The translations under genes and the position numbers were made by a program. A DNA stretch of 64,000 nt from JAVJUV01 sp047314965 (lineage in GTDB: Bacteria > Pseudomonadota > Alphaproteobacteria > Rhodobacterales > Rhodobacteraceae), in assembly GCF_047314965.1 (NCBI RefSeq), contig NZ_JBLBVK010000038.1, forward strand, positions 62,001-126,000. The letters run 5' to 3'. This document shows, piece by piece, positions 54,433-62,499 of the stretch. Under the pieces are notes generated by a model, which worked only from the letters and a program-made list of their open reading frames with translations, had not been told where the DNA came from and did no database searches. Numbering within the stretch: position 1 is the first letter of the stretch; each line of letters begins with the position of its first letter.

Positions 54433-55710
54433 TCATTTTCCTATACAAAAGTTTGCGAAAATCTCGTCCAGGATATGTTCAACATCGACACGCCCTACAA
54501 GTGAGTCCAGCGCCCGGACCGCATCACGCACGTCTTCTGCGATCATTTCAGCTAAGTCAGGCGATGCCTCTAACCGATCTAATGCGATTCCCAAAGCAGA
54601 ATTCGCTCTCTCCATGGCAATCCGATGCCGTTCTCTGATGGCAACTCCTGCCATACCCGCTCTCTCTTCGAGAATGGACGAGATCCTTCCAACAAGACGG
54701 TCAACACCGTCGCCGGTAATCGCCGAAAAATCGCCAACCGTGATATCGGACTTTGACACGACAACGATATCATCACCACGTGGCGAAAGCGGAGCATCAT
54801 CATGTTTCCTTTCAAGAAGTATCACACGGAGATCGGCTTGCTCCGCCCGGGCCTTAGCTCTCTCAATTCCGATGGACTCGATGACATCCGCCACGTCGCG
54901 AAGGCCCGCTGTGTCTAGGAACGTAACTGGTAAGCCGCCCAAATCCATCCGCACCTCGATTACATCCCGCGTGGTTCCTGCGATCTCTGACGTAATAGCT
55001 GCCTCTCGACCCGCTAATGCGTTCAAAAGCGTCGACTTTCCAACATTAGGTCTTCCGACAATCGCGACCTCGAACCCATCGCGAATGCGTTCAGCTACAC
55101 CCACACCCCGAACTTCCGCATTGAGAGACAAAACTGTCCTTTCCAGAAGCTCCTTTACCTCGGGCAAGACATTCACCGGAACTTCTTCATCTGCGAAGTC
55201 AATCGTCGCCTCAAGCAGGGCTGACGCGCGAACAATGTCGCTTCGCCAAGTCTCGGCAATACGCCCCAAGCCTCCTGACAAAACACGAAGTGCTTGACGG
55301 CGCTGCGCCTCAGTCTCGGCTTCGATCAGGTCAGATAGGCCCTCAACCTGGGCCAGATCAAGTTTCTCGTTCTCCAATGCACGCCGGGTGAACTCGCCTG
55401 CCTCGGCCAGGCGGAATCCGGGTATTCTTCCAAGGGATGAAAGAACCGCGTTTACCGTGGCAACCGAGCCATGCAGATGGAGTTCAACAACATCCTCGCC
55501 AGTGAAACTATTCGGTTCGGTGAAGTGAACGACAATCGCTTCATCCAGGATTTCCCCATCCATGCTAAGGATACGTACCTCAGCCTGCCGAGGTTTCGGA
55601 GCATTGCATGAGAATGCCTGGAACACCCGTGCCGCTTCCGGTCCTGAAATCCTCATGACGGCAATACCGGATTTACCCCGACCAGAAGCTAGGGCGAAGA
55701 TGGTATCCAT
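54433..55710 (-). CDS. mnmE: tRNA modification GTPase MnmE
   Basis: 425 residues (formerly TrmE). The N-terminal tetrahydrofolate-binding domain begins TIFALASGRGKSGIAVMRISG (short form here: FALASGRGKSGIAV). The G domain has VGRPNVGKSTLLNAL, AGTTRDVIEV, and DTAGLRD, and the C-terminal tail ends in FCIGK, the MnmE signature whose Cys was once thought catalytic. With MnmG it makes cmnm5U34. It is followed by mnmG and preceded by rho, all on the minus strand. Confidence 0.98.
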   Translation of the reverse strand: MDTIFALASGRGKSGIAVMRISGPEAARVFQAFSCNAPKPRQAEVRILSMDGEILDEAIVVHFTEPNSFTGEDVVELHLHGSVATVNAVLSSLGRIPGFRLAEAGEFTRRALENEKLDLAQVEGLSDLIEAETEAQRRQALRVLSGGLGRIAETWRSDIVRASALLEATIDFADEEVPVNVLPEVKELLERTVLSLNAEVRGVGVAERIRDGFEVAIVGRPNVGKSTLLNALAGREAAITSEIAGTTRDVIEVRMDLGGLPVTFLDTAGLRDVADVIESIGIERAKARAEQADLRVILLERKHDDAPLSPRGDDIVVVSKSDITVGDFSAITGDGVDRLVGRISSILEERAGMAGVAIRERHRIAMERANSALGIALDRLEASPDLAEMIAEDVRDAVRALDSLVGRVDVEHILDEIFANFCIGK

Positions 55711-55738
55711 ATTTTAACCGTTTGTTTTTAAAAAGAAA

Positions 55739-57007
55739 TCACGTATTCATCGAGTCAAAGAACTCGGCGTTTGTTTTCGTCTGCTTCAGCTTCGACAGAA
55801 GAAACTCAATACCGTCCGTTGTGCCCATGGGATTGAGGATACGCCGGAGAACAAACGTTTTCTGCAGATCACCCTTGTCGACCAAAAGGTCCTCTTTCCG
55901 TGTGCCAGACTTCAGGATGTCTATCGCAGGATAGACGCGTTTGTCCGCGACCTTCCGATCCAGGACGATTTCACTGTTGCCAGTGCCTTTGAATTCCTCG
56001 AAGATGACTTCATCCATTCGGCTACCGGTATCAATCAATGCTGTCGCAATGATCGTCAGCGAACCGCCTTCTTCTATATTCCGTGCTGCACCAAAGAACC
56101 TCTTAGGCCGCTGAAGTGCGTTCGCATCAACACCACCTGTAAGGACTTTTCCAGAAGACGGCACCACAGTGTTGAAAGCTCGACCAAGCCTCGTGATCGA
56201 GTCGAGTAGGATCACAACATCGCGCTTGTGCTCGACCAGTCGCTTCGCCTTTTCGATGACCATGTCACTTACAGCAACGTGACGGGATGCAGGTTCGTCA
56301 AAAGTTGAGGATACGACCTCACCTTTTACACTGCGCTGCATATCCGTAACTTCTTCCGGCCGTTCGTCTATGAGCAGGACGATCAGGTAACACTCCGGAT
56401 GATTGGTTTCGATCGAATGAGCGATATTCTGCAGCAGAACCGTTTTGCCAGTCCGCGGCGGTGCCACGATCAAACAACGCTGACCCTTTCCAACCGGCGC
56501 CACCAAGTCGATGATCCGAGCAGAGCGGTCCTTGATGGTGGGATCCTCGATTTCCATCTTTAGGCGCTCGTCAGGATAGAGAGGCGTCAGGTTATCGAAG
56601 CTGATCTTGTGTCGGGCCTTTTCAGGATCCTCAAAGTTGATCTTCTCAACTTTTGTCAAAGCAAAGTAACGTTCGCTGTCATTTGGTTCGCGGATAACAC
56701 CCTCAACGGAATCCCCTGTGCGCAGAGCGTACTGCCGGATCATGTCCGGGGATACATAGATGTCGTCCGGTCCCGGAAGATAGTTCGCTTCCGGCGATCG
56801 GAGAAAGCCAAACCCATCCTGGAGAACTTCCAGAACGCCATCTCCTCCTATAACCCAATCCTCATCCGCCCGCTCCTTGAGGATCGAGAACATCATCTCA
56901 CCCTTGCGCATGGTGGAAGCGTTCTCGATCTCGAGTTCCTCTGCCATTGCAAGAAGTTCTTTCGGAGACTTGGATTTGAGATCGGCAAGGTTAAGGCGGT
57001 CAGACAT
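55739..57007 (-). CDS. rho: Transcription termination factor Rho
   Basis: 422 residues from 57007 (MSDRLNLADLKSKSP); a longer start at 57127 adds 40 residues unlike Rho. The RNA-binding cold-shock-like domain (DGFGFLRSPEANYLPG) is followed by the RecA-like motor: VAPPRTGKTVLLQN, ILLDSITRLGRAFN (Q loop) and EEFKGTGNSEI (R loop). The hexamer ends transcription at rut sites. Transcribed from near the origin with hemJ at its 5' side. Confidence 0.98.
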   Translation of the reverse strand: MSDRLNLADLKSKSPKELLAMAEELEIENASTMRKGEMMFSILKERADEDWVIGGDGVLEVLQDGFGFLRSPEANYLPGPDDIYVSPDMIRQYALRTGDSVEGVIREPNDSERYFALTKVEKINFEDPEKARHKISFDNLTPLYPDERLKMEIEDPTIKDRSARIIDLVAPVGKGQRCLIVAPPRTGKTVLLQNIAHSIETNHPECYLIVLLIDERPEEVTDMQRSVKGEVVSSTFDEPASRHVAVSDMVIEKAKRLVEHKRDVVILLDSITRLGRAFNTVVPSSGKVLTGGVDANALQRPKRFFGAARNIEEGGSLTIIATALIDTGSRMDEVIFEEFKGTGNSEIVLDRKVADKRVYPAIDILKSGTRKEDLLVDKGDLQKTFVLRRILNPMGTTDGIEFLLSKLKQTKTNAEFFDSMNT

Positions 57008-57133
57008 GAGGAAACCCCGGATCGCGATCACAAACGACCGCATTGAATAGCTTTGTTTGAGCATACCATCGGCAAGCAGGACACCCGCCGGCGCGTTGTA
57101 GGTAAGGCCGAAAGAACTACGAGTCAATCTAAC

Positions 57134-57586
57134 TTAAAGGGGACGTGCGATTACCGAGACGACAATGACAATCATAAAGACTGTCGGAACCTCGTTCATC
57201 ATCCGGTAGTATCTTCCCTCACGGATATTTGTACCAGAGGCGAATTCTTTCCTACGAAGCCCGCACCAATGATGGAACCAAGTCATTCCGATAACGGCCG
57301 CAGCCTTTGTCCAGGGCCAGACCTCCGACCAGGAGATAACACCCGGCGTTGCCACAAGAAGAAGACCAAAGGCCCAGGTCGATATCATCGCGGGATTCAT
57401 GATGACCCGAAGAAGTCTGACCTCCATCGTCTGAAACAAACCGTGGGTTTCACCCTGAGTACCAACGGTCTCAGCATGGTATACGAACAGTCTAGGCAAG
57501 TAGAACAAACCTGCCATCCAGGCGATGACCGAAATGACATGTAACGACTTCACCCAAGGATAGATAGTGCTCAGTAACTCGATCAT
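57134..57586 (-). CDS. hemJ: Protoporphyrinogen IX oxidase HemJ
   Basis: 150 residues from 57586 (MIELLSTIYPWVKSLHV), preceded by CTGGAG; the frame runs 55 codons further upstream but that part overlaps the proposed origin region. Four to five membrane helices. KSLHVISVIAWMAGLFYLPRLFVYH contains the family's His residues (shown here as KSLHVISVIAW and LPRLFVYH). HemJ oxidises protoporphyrinogen IX in the membrane. It is found next to rho near the origin in many alphaproteobacteria. Confidence 0.95.
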   Translation of the reverse strand: MIELLSTIYPWVKSLHVISVIAWMAGLFYLPRLFVYHAETVGTQGETHGLFQTMEVRLLRVIMNPAMISTWAFGLLLVATPGVISWSEVWPWTKAAAVIGMTWFHHWCGLRRKEFASGTNIREGRYYRMMNEVPTVFMIVIVVSVIARPL

Positions 57587-57993
57587 GAAGAACTCCAGAT
57601 CATGCATAATCCTCATAAAATAAAATGAGATTAAAAGAAAAGATGATGAGGTTGTAAGGCCCGTGGATAAGTGGAATTCAAGGCCTTCAAGCACAGTTAT
57701 CCATAAGACCACGTCAAGTGCCTGATTACCCACCGCCACGGTACAGAACAACAGAAAACCATTTGCTTTTAGATATTTAACTTATCTTGATTTATTCACT
57801 TGTCTGTGGATTTTCTCCTTGAACAGAATGTATCGTATGTTTTCAACACATGACGTTAGGAAGTTTATCCCCTCTGGACAACTTTCGGATGGATATCGGG
57901 GTACGCCATGGGCGAAGATGAAGAACTCGTTACTCACCGGACACTGCACGTGTCATCGTATGCTCAGGCAGTAATTCTCACAGGTTTATCCAC
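57587..57993. promoter_or_regulatory. Putative chromosomal replication origin (oriC)
   Basis: A 407-base gene-free stretch between hemJ (minus) and maf (plus), where gene direction flips. It has AT-rich parts at about 57600-57650 and 57760-57800 that could open, and DnaA-box-like sequences: TTATCCACA (57986-57994, perfect), TTATCCACG (rc at 57662-57670), TTATCCATA (57697-57705) and AAATCCACA (rc at 57805-57813, two mismatches). The hemJ/maf flank and the parS/parAB cluster within 6 kb match alphaproteobacterial origins. Identification is by context and motif, not experiment. Confidence 0.78.
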
Positions 57994-58593
57994 ATGAGCG
58001 AACGCTTCATACTAGCGTCGAAATCCGGCATACGTTCGCAACTTCTAAGAAATGCGGGAATAAAATTCTCCGCGGAATCTGCGCGCATCGACGAGGAGGC
58101 GATAAAACTCTCGATGATTCATGAGAACGCCCATCCCCGCGATGTCGCTGACGCTCTTGCCGAGACAAAGGCCAGGAAAGTGGCCGCACGAAACCCTGAC
58201 GCTTTGGTTCTGGGTTGTGATCAGGTCCTTTCTGCCCAAGGGAGACTTTTTTCAAAACCTGCCAATCAGCAGGATGCGGTTTCGCAGCTGAAAAAACTTC
58301 GAGGGTCCACGCACCAGCTCTATTCAGCAGCAGTGCTTTATGAAGAAGCTAAGCCTGTATGGCGTCATATCGGCCAAGTCCGACTAACGATGCGCAACGC
58401 CAGCGACGACTATATTGAAGACTACGTACATCGAAATTGGGAAAGCATTCGCCATTCCGTAGGTGCCTACAAACTCGAAGAGGAAGGTGTCCGGTTTTTC
58501 TCCCGCATCGACGGCGATTACTTTACCGTTCTCGGAATGCCCCTTTTGGAACTATTGTCCTATCTTACATTGCGGGGGACGCTGCCAACATGA
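57994..58593 (+). CDS. maf: Maf-family nucleotide pyrophosphatase
   Basis: 199 residues. LASKSGIRSQLLRNAGI is the Maf substrate-binding start, LVLGCDQVL carries the catalytic Asp, and GAYKLEEEG follows. Maf proteins hydrolyse non-canonical or ordinary nucleoside triphosphates and can halt septum formation. A perfect DnaA box ends on the first base of its ATG, so the translation start abuts the origin. It overlaps aroE by 4 bases. First gene of maf-aroE-coaE-dnaQ on the plus strand. Confidence 0.93.
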   Translation: MSERFILASKSGIRSQLLRNAGIKFSAESARIDEEAIKLSMIHENAHPRDVADALAETKARKVAARNPDALVLGCDQVLSAQGRLFSKPANQQDAVSQLKKLRGSTHQLYSAAVLYEEAKPVWRHIGQVRLTMRNASDDYIEDYVHRNWESIRHSVGAYKLEEEGVRFFSRIDGDYFTVLGMPLLELLSYLTLRGTLPT

Positions 58594-59423
58594 CGCAGTT
58601 CAAGATCCCACTAGCAGGTGTCATTGGAACGCCCATCGCTCACTCGCGATCGCCGCGACTTCACCAGCATTGGCTAAGACGCTACGGGATACAGGGCTAT
58701 TATATCCCGATGGATGTAGCATCGGATGACCTGGAAGCAGCGTTGGAGACACTGCCAAAGTTGGGCTTCGTCGGGATCAACGTCACGATTCCCCACAAAG
58801 AGAGAATCCTGGCGCTGGCCGATGTTGTATCAGACCGAGCGGCAGTGATCGGCGCAGCGAATACGATCGTCTTCAGGAGCGATGGAAAAATCCATGCAGA
58901 CAATACGGATGGCTATGGTTTCATCGAGAACCTTAAACAATATGCTCCTGATTGGACCGCCAAAGATACACCGGCGGCAGTGATCGGCGCGGGTGGAGCG
59001 GCGCGCGCCATCGCAAGCGCACTCTTGGATGCCGGCGTTCCGGAAATCCGTTTGTCGAACCGAACGAAAACCCGAGCGGAGGCACTTCGCCAGGAATTCG
59101 GTACAAAAATCACCGTTTACGACTGGGTTCAGGCCGGAAATATGTTCGAGGGGGCTGGAACTATTGTCAACACAAGCTCACTCGGTATGGAAGGGAAGCC
59201 TCAGCTGCGTATCCCTTTGGATGGAATAGAAAAAACAGCCGTCGTAACAGATCTCGTCTATGCTCCCCTTGAAACAGATCTGCTTGCGCACGCTCGAGCA
59301 ATTGGTTGTCGGACAGTCGACGGACTCGGTATGTTGCTCCATCAGGCCGCACCAGGATTTGAAAGATGGTTTGGTGTTCGTCCCGCGGTGGACGAAGACC
59401 TGAGACAAGCGGTCTTGCGGTGA
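58590..59423 (+). CDS. aroE: Shikimate dehydrogenase
   Basis: 277 residues from the ATG at 58590, which lies within the maf stop region (ATGA-type overlap of 4 bases). IGTPIAHSRSPRLHQ is the shikimate-binding start; NVTIPHKERI and the Asp-containing ADNTDGYGF complete the substrate site. GAGGAARAIASALLDAG is the NADP loop. It reduces 3-dehydroshikimate in aromatic amino-acid synthesis. Confidence 0.97.
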   Translation: MTQFKIPLAGVIGTPIAHSRSPRLHQHWLRRYGIQGYYIPMDVASDDLEAALETLPKLGFVGINVTIPHKERILALADVVSDRAAVIGAANTIVFRSDGKIHADNTDGYGFIENLKQYAPDWTAKDTPAAVIGAGGAARAIASALLDAGVPEIRLSNRTKTRAEALRQEFGTKITVYDWVQAGNMFEGAGTIVNTSSLGMEGKPQLRIPLDGIEKTAVVTDLVYAPLETDLLAHARAIGCRTVDGLGMLLHQAAPGFERWFGVRPAVDEDLRQAVLR

Positions 59424-60019
59424 AGCGACCATTTCTCATCGGTTTGACTGGCTCCATTGGTATGGGAAAGTCGACGACGGCCGAGATGTTCGAGGCCGAA
59501 GGAGTTCCCGTCTGGAGTGCGGATGAAGCAGTGCATCGGCTTTACTCGGCTGACGGAGAAGCTGTTTCTGCCATCGCATCGCTTTGCCCCGATGCAGTAA
59601 ACGATCAGGGAGTGGATAGAGGTATCCTTTCGAAATGGATTGCAGAGACGCCAAACGGCCTATCTCGAATAGAGGCGCTCGTTCATCCCATGGTCGCGGC
59701 AGATCGCGAACGATTTCTCAAGGACACCTTGTCGGATCTGGTTGTCCTGGACATTCCTTTGCTATTCGAAACAGGGGCGGATGCCAGAGTTGATGCAGTA
59801 GTCGTGGTTTCCGCGCCGGAAGAAGAGCAAAGAAGACGAGTGCTGGAACGGCCCGGTATGACAATCGAAAAACTGGAAATGATCCTTTCAAAACAACTAC
59901 TTGATGCAGAGAAACGTCGGCGGGCTGACTATGTGATCTGGACGACATCTCTTGATGAAGCTCGAGCAGCCGTGCAAAAAGTAATCAGAGATATCCGAAG
60001 TAGAAGACGCAATGCGTGA
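59420..60019 (+). CDS. coaE: Dephospho-CoA kinase
   Basis: 199 residues from a GTG at 59420 that overlaps the aroE stop (GTGA). LTGSIGMGKSTTAEMF is the P-loop; VWSADEAVHRLY and DIPLLFETGAD are family motifs. It phosphorylates dephospho-CoA at the 3' position, the last step of CoA synthesis. Its end overlaps dnaQ by 8 bases. The N-terminal shift from the longer open frame is clear because only the GTG start gives a family-type N-terminus. Confidence 0.96.
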   Translation: MKRPFLIGLTGSIGMGKSTTAEMFEAEGVPVWSADEAVHRLYSADGEAVSAIASLCPDAVNDQGVDRGILSKWIAETPNGLSRIEALVHPMVAADRERFLKDTLSDLVVLDIPLLFETGADARVDAVVVVSAPEEEQRRRVLERPGMTIEKLEMILSKQLLDAEKRRRADYVIWTTSLDEARAAVQKVIRDIRSRRRNA

Positions 60020-60704
60020 AATAGTACTTGATACCGAAACAACAGGCTTTGACCCGCAGTCCGGCGATCGGATAGTTGAGATTGGTGCGGTCGAATTGAA
60101 TCGGCACGTCCCGACCGGCAGGACATATCACCAATACATCAACCCAGAACGCTCAATGCCGCAGGAAGCATTTGAAGTGCACGGACTAGGTGACGATTTT
60201 CTGAGGGACAAGCCGGTATTCAAGGAGATCGCCAAGGACTTCGTGCAGTTCATTGGCGACGCCAAGCTTGTTATCCACAACGCAGCGTTTGACATGAAGT
60301 TTATCAACGCCGAGCTCGGTTGGGTCGGACTGCAGGCTCTGCCGTGGGAAAGAGCGATCGATACGCTGGAGATCGCGCGGCGGAAATTTCCTGGTTCTCC
60401 GGCGTCACTGGATGCGCTTTGCAGACGCTACGGGATCGACAACTCTTCCCGAACCCTCCACGGGGCCTTGTTGGATAGCGAAATCCTCGCAGAGGTCTAT
60501 CTTGAGCTTATAGGTGGTCGCCAGCCGGACTTTGCTCTCGGCGTTGTGGAACCCACCGGGCCATCAGAGACCAAAACCGAAACATGGCGTCCGACTTCTC
60601 GGGAAGTCATTCTTCCATCACGACTTTCTGATCGGGAAAAGCAAGCCCACGACGCATTTGTCAGCGCCATGGGCGAAAACTCTTTGTGGTCCCGCTTTAG
60701 TTAG
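60012..60704 (+). CDS. dnaQ: DNA polymerase III epsilon subunit (3'-5' proofreading exonuclease)
   Basis: 230 residues. The DEDDh exonuclease motifs are present: VLDTETTGFDP (Exo I), VIHNAAFDMKFI (Exo II) and HGALLDSEILAEVYL (Exo III). It proofreads the replicative polymerase. The C-terminal region after about 180 binds the alpha subunit and has the Pro-rich linker. It overlaps coaE by 8 bases at the start and the convergent secB by 8 at the end. Its place by the origin is typical for alphaproteobacteria. Confidence 0.97.
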   Translation: MREIVLDTETTGFDPQSGDRIVEIGAVELNRHVPTGRTYHQYINPERSMPQEAFEVHGLGDDFLRDKPVFKEIAKDFVQFIGDAKLVIHNAAFDMKFINAELGWVGLQALPWERAIDTLEIARRKFPGSPASLDALCRRYGIDNSSRTLHGALLDSEILAEVYLELIGGRQPDFALGVVEPTGPSETKTETWRPTSREVILPSRLSDREKQAHDAFVSAMGENSLWSRFS

Positions 60705-61197
60705 CGGGAGTCTTCTCGGCGGCCTGGGTCTGTTGCCGCTGCGCGAGCTGCTGCCGATACAGTGCAACGAAGTCGATATTATCCAGATTAAGCGGCGGAA
60801 AACCCCCGTCACGCGTGACGTCGCTCACGATCCGACGGACAAACGGAAAAAGCATTCGCGGACATTCGATCAGAAGAAACGGATGAAGCTGCTCGTTCGG
60901 CACGTTGTCGATCTGAAACAATCCGGCGTACTCAAGCTCAAGGACAAACAGAACGGTGTCCGACCCTTTGTTCTTGGACGTCACATTGAATTTGGAAACC
61001 ACCTCATACTGGTTTCCTTCGCCACGCTTCCGACCGTCAAGCGCAACTTGAACTTGGATGTCGGGCTGAACTTCGCCTTCGATGGGCTTTCGCGCGAGAA
61101 TGTTTTCGAACGACAGGTCGCGGATAAACTGTCCGAGAACTTTCATCTGCGGCATGACCGGCTGTTGCGGGGCGGCGCCGTTTTCGTTTTCTGCCAT
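60697..61197 (-). CDS. secB: Protein export chaperone SecB
   Basis: 166 residues. KVLGQFIRDLSFENI and YAGLFQIDNVP are core SecB motifs, and LIECPRMLFPFVRRIVSD is the segment that meets SecA. It holds precursors unfolded and hands them to SecA, whose zinc tail (secA at the left end of this window) binds SecB. The C-terminal ALYRQQLAQRQQTQ tail is longer than in E. coli. It lies downstream of fxsA on the same strand and overlaps dnaQ by 8 bases. Confidence 0.97.
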   Translation of the reverse strand: MAENENGAAPQQPVMPQMKVLGQFIRDLSFENILARKPIEGEVQPDIQVQVALDGRKRGEGNQYEVVSKFNVTSKNKGSDTVLFVLELEYAGLFQIDNVPNEQLHPFLLIECPRMLFPFVRRIVSDVTRDGGFPPLNLDNIDFVALYRQQLAQRQQTQAAEKTPAN

Positions 61198-61260
61198 TGG
61201 GTCCTTAGTCCTTCAAAATCCAGAAATTCGACCGGTTTCTAACAGACGCAGCCATCACCC

Positions 61261-61731
61261 TCAATGGCGGGTCCAACCCGAGGGTCCGTTTGGTTTGTCT
61301 TCCGGGTCCAGAACCTCGAAGTCGGCATCGACGATATCTGACTGTGGCGGGCGACCGGAATGATGCCCGTAACGGATTTCCTGAACGCTGATGCGTTTTC
61401 GCATAGCGTCAAAGATTACCTTTCGAACACTCGGAATCAGCAAAGCGAAACCAACAGCATCCGTAAAAAAGCCAGGCGTCAGTAGTAGAGCCCCGGAGAA
61501 CAGGATCATCGCCCCATGGGCAAGGGGCTCAGTTGGATCTCGCAAGTCTTCCATCGAACCACGCAGATTGTTCAGCGCCGCCAAGCCCTGGCTGCGGACG
61601 ACGCCGGTTCCCAATATAGCCGTTGCGACGACAATCAGAAGGGTCCAGCCCAACCCAATCATCCCACCAACCTGAATGAAGAGCGCAATTTCGATCAGGG
61701 GCACGGTCAGAAATAGCAGAAACAGCTTCAT
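61261..61731 (-). CDS. fxsA: FxsA-family inner-membrane protein
   Basis: 156 residues. Four hydrophobic stretches form the FxsA/YtzA fold, including MKLFLLFLTVPLIEIALF, GLGWTLLIVVATAILG and ALLLTPGFFTDAVGFALLIP. In E. coli FxsA prevents exclusion of phage T7 by the F plasmid when overproduced; its native role is unknown. The C-terminal cytoplasmic tail (about 115-156) is longer than the core family. It is upstream of secB on the same strand and divergent from the Tim44-like gene. Confidence 0.9.
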   Translation of the reverse strand: MKLFLLFLTVPLIEIALFIQVGGMIGLGWTLLIVVATAILGTGVVRSQGLAALNNLRGSMEDLRDPTEPLAHGAMILFSGALLLTPGFFTDAVGFALLIPSVRKVIFDAMRKRISVQEIRYGHHSGRPPQSDIVDADFEVLDPEDKPNGPSGWTRH

Positions 61732-61836
61732 ATGATCCTCTTCGCCGCAGTTCGTCCGGTAGACTTACCGGGCGCCGCACCCTACATATGTGCCTTGTTA
61801 CACTGAAACCAACCATCGCGTCGTTTGAGAGGTATA

Positions 61837-62499
61837 ATGAGCTCCTCACTGATACAGCTTCTGGTCCTTGCCGGAATTGCTTTGTTCCTGATCCTTCGTC
61901 TCAGAAGTGTCTTGGGCACGCGAGATGGTTTCGAGAAACCGCCCGTAACAGGGGCGTCCCAGTCAAGGCTGTCCAAACGCCCGGAATTCGACGTTATAGA
62001 GGGCGGCCCCGACCACGACATAATCGATCATGTCGAAGATGGATCCGACAGCGCGAAAGCACTCGCCGCAATGAAAATGGCCGAACCTGGATTCATGGTC
62101 AGCCCGTTTCTCGAAGGAGCGCGCGGCGCTTACGAAATGATCCTCATGGCCTTTGAAAACGGTGATCTCAATCCTGTTCGCGATTTTTTGTCGCCCGATG
62201 TCGCTGCATCATTCCAATCGGTTATCGACCAGCGGAACGAACAGGGGCTGAGCGTTGAGGCCAATTTTGTCGGAATCCGTGAAGTTAGCCTTAAGGAAGC
62301 CGATTTTGACAGAAACACAAACGAGGGCGACATCTCGGTTCGCTTTGTCGGTGAGCTCACTTCTGTAGTTCGCGATGCCCATGGCCAGATTGTCGAAGGG
62401 AACCCCAACGAGATAAAAAGACAGCGGGATGTCTGGACGTTCTCACGGGTTATGGGATCGTCCGACCCCAACTGGCAGCTTGTGGCGACTGGGGAGTGA
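61837..62499 (+). CDS. Tim44-domain membrane-anchored protein (TimA-like)
   Basis: 220 residues from the ATG at 61837, after GAGAGGT. One N-terminal membrane helix (SLIQLLVLAGIALFLILRLR) is followed by an acidic linker and a Tim44-like domain (about 90-220) with GARGAYEMILMAFENGD and FLSPDVAASFQ. Caulobacter TimA, a relative, sits in the inner membrane facing the cytoplasm. Mitochondrial Tim44 anchors Hsp70 to the import channel; the bacterial role is less clear. Its stop overlaps the mltA start. Next to fxsA/secB it joins a membrane/export group. Confidence 0.88.
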   Translation: MSSSLIQLLVLAGIALFLILRLRSVLGTRDGFEKPPVTGASQSRLSKRPEFDVIEGGPDHDIIDHVEDGSDSAKALAAMKMAEPGFMVSPFLEGARGAYEMILMAFENGDLNPVRDFLSPDVAASFQSVIDQRNEQGLSVEANFVGIREVSLKEADFDRNTNEGDISVRFVGELTSVVRDAHGQIVEGNPNEIKRQRDVWTFSRVMGSSDPNWQLVATGE

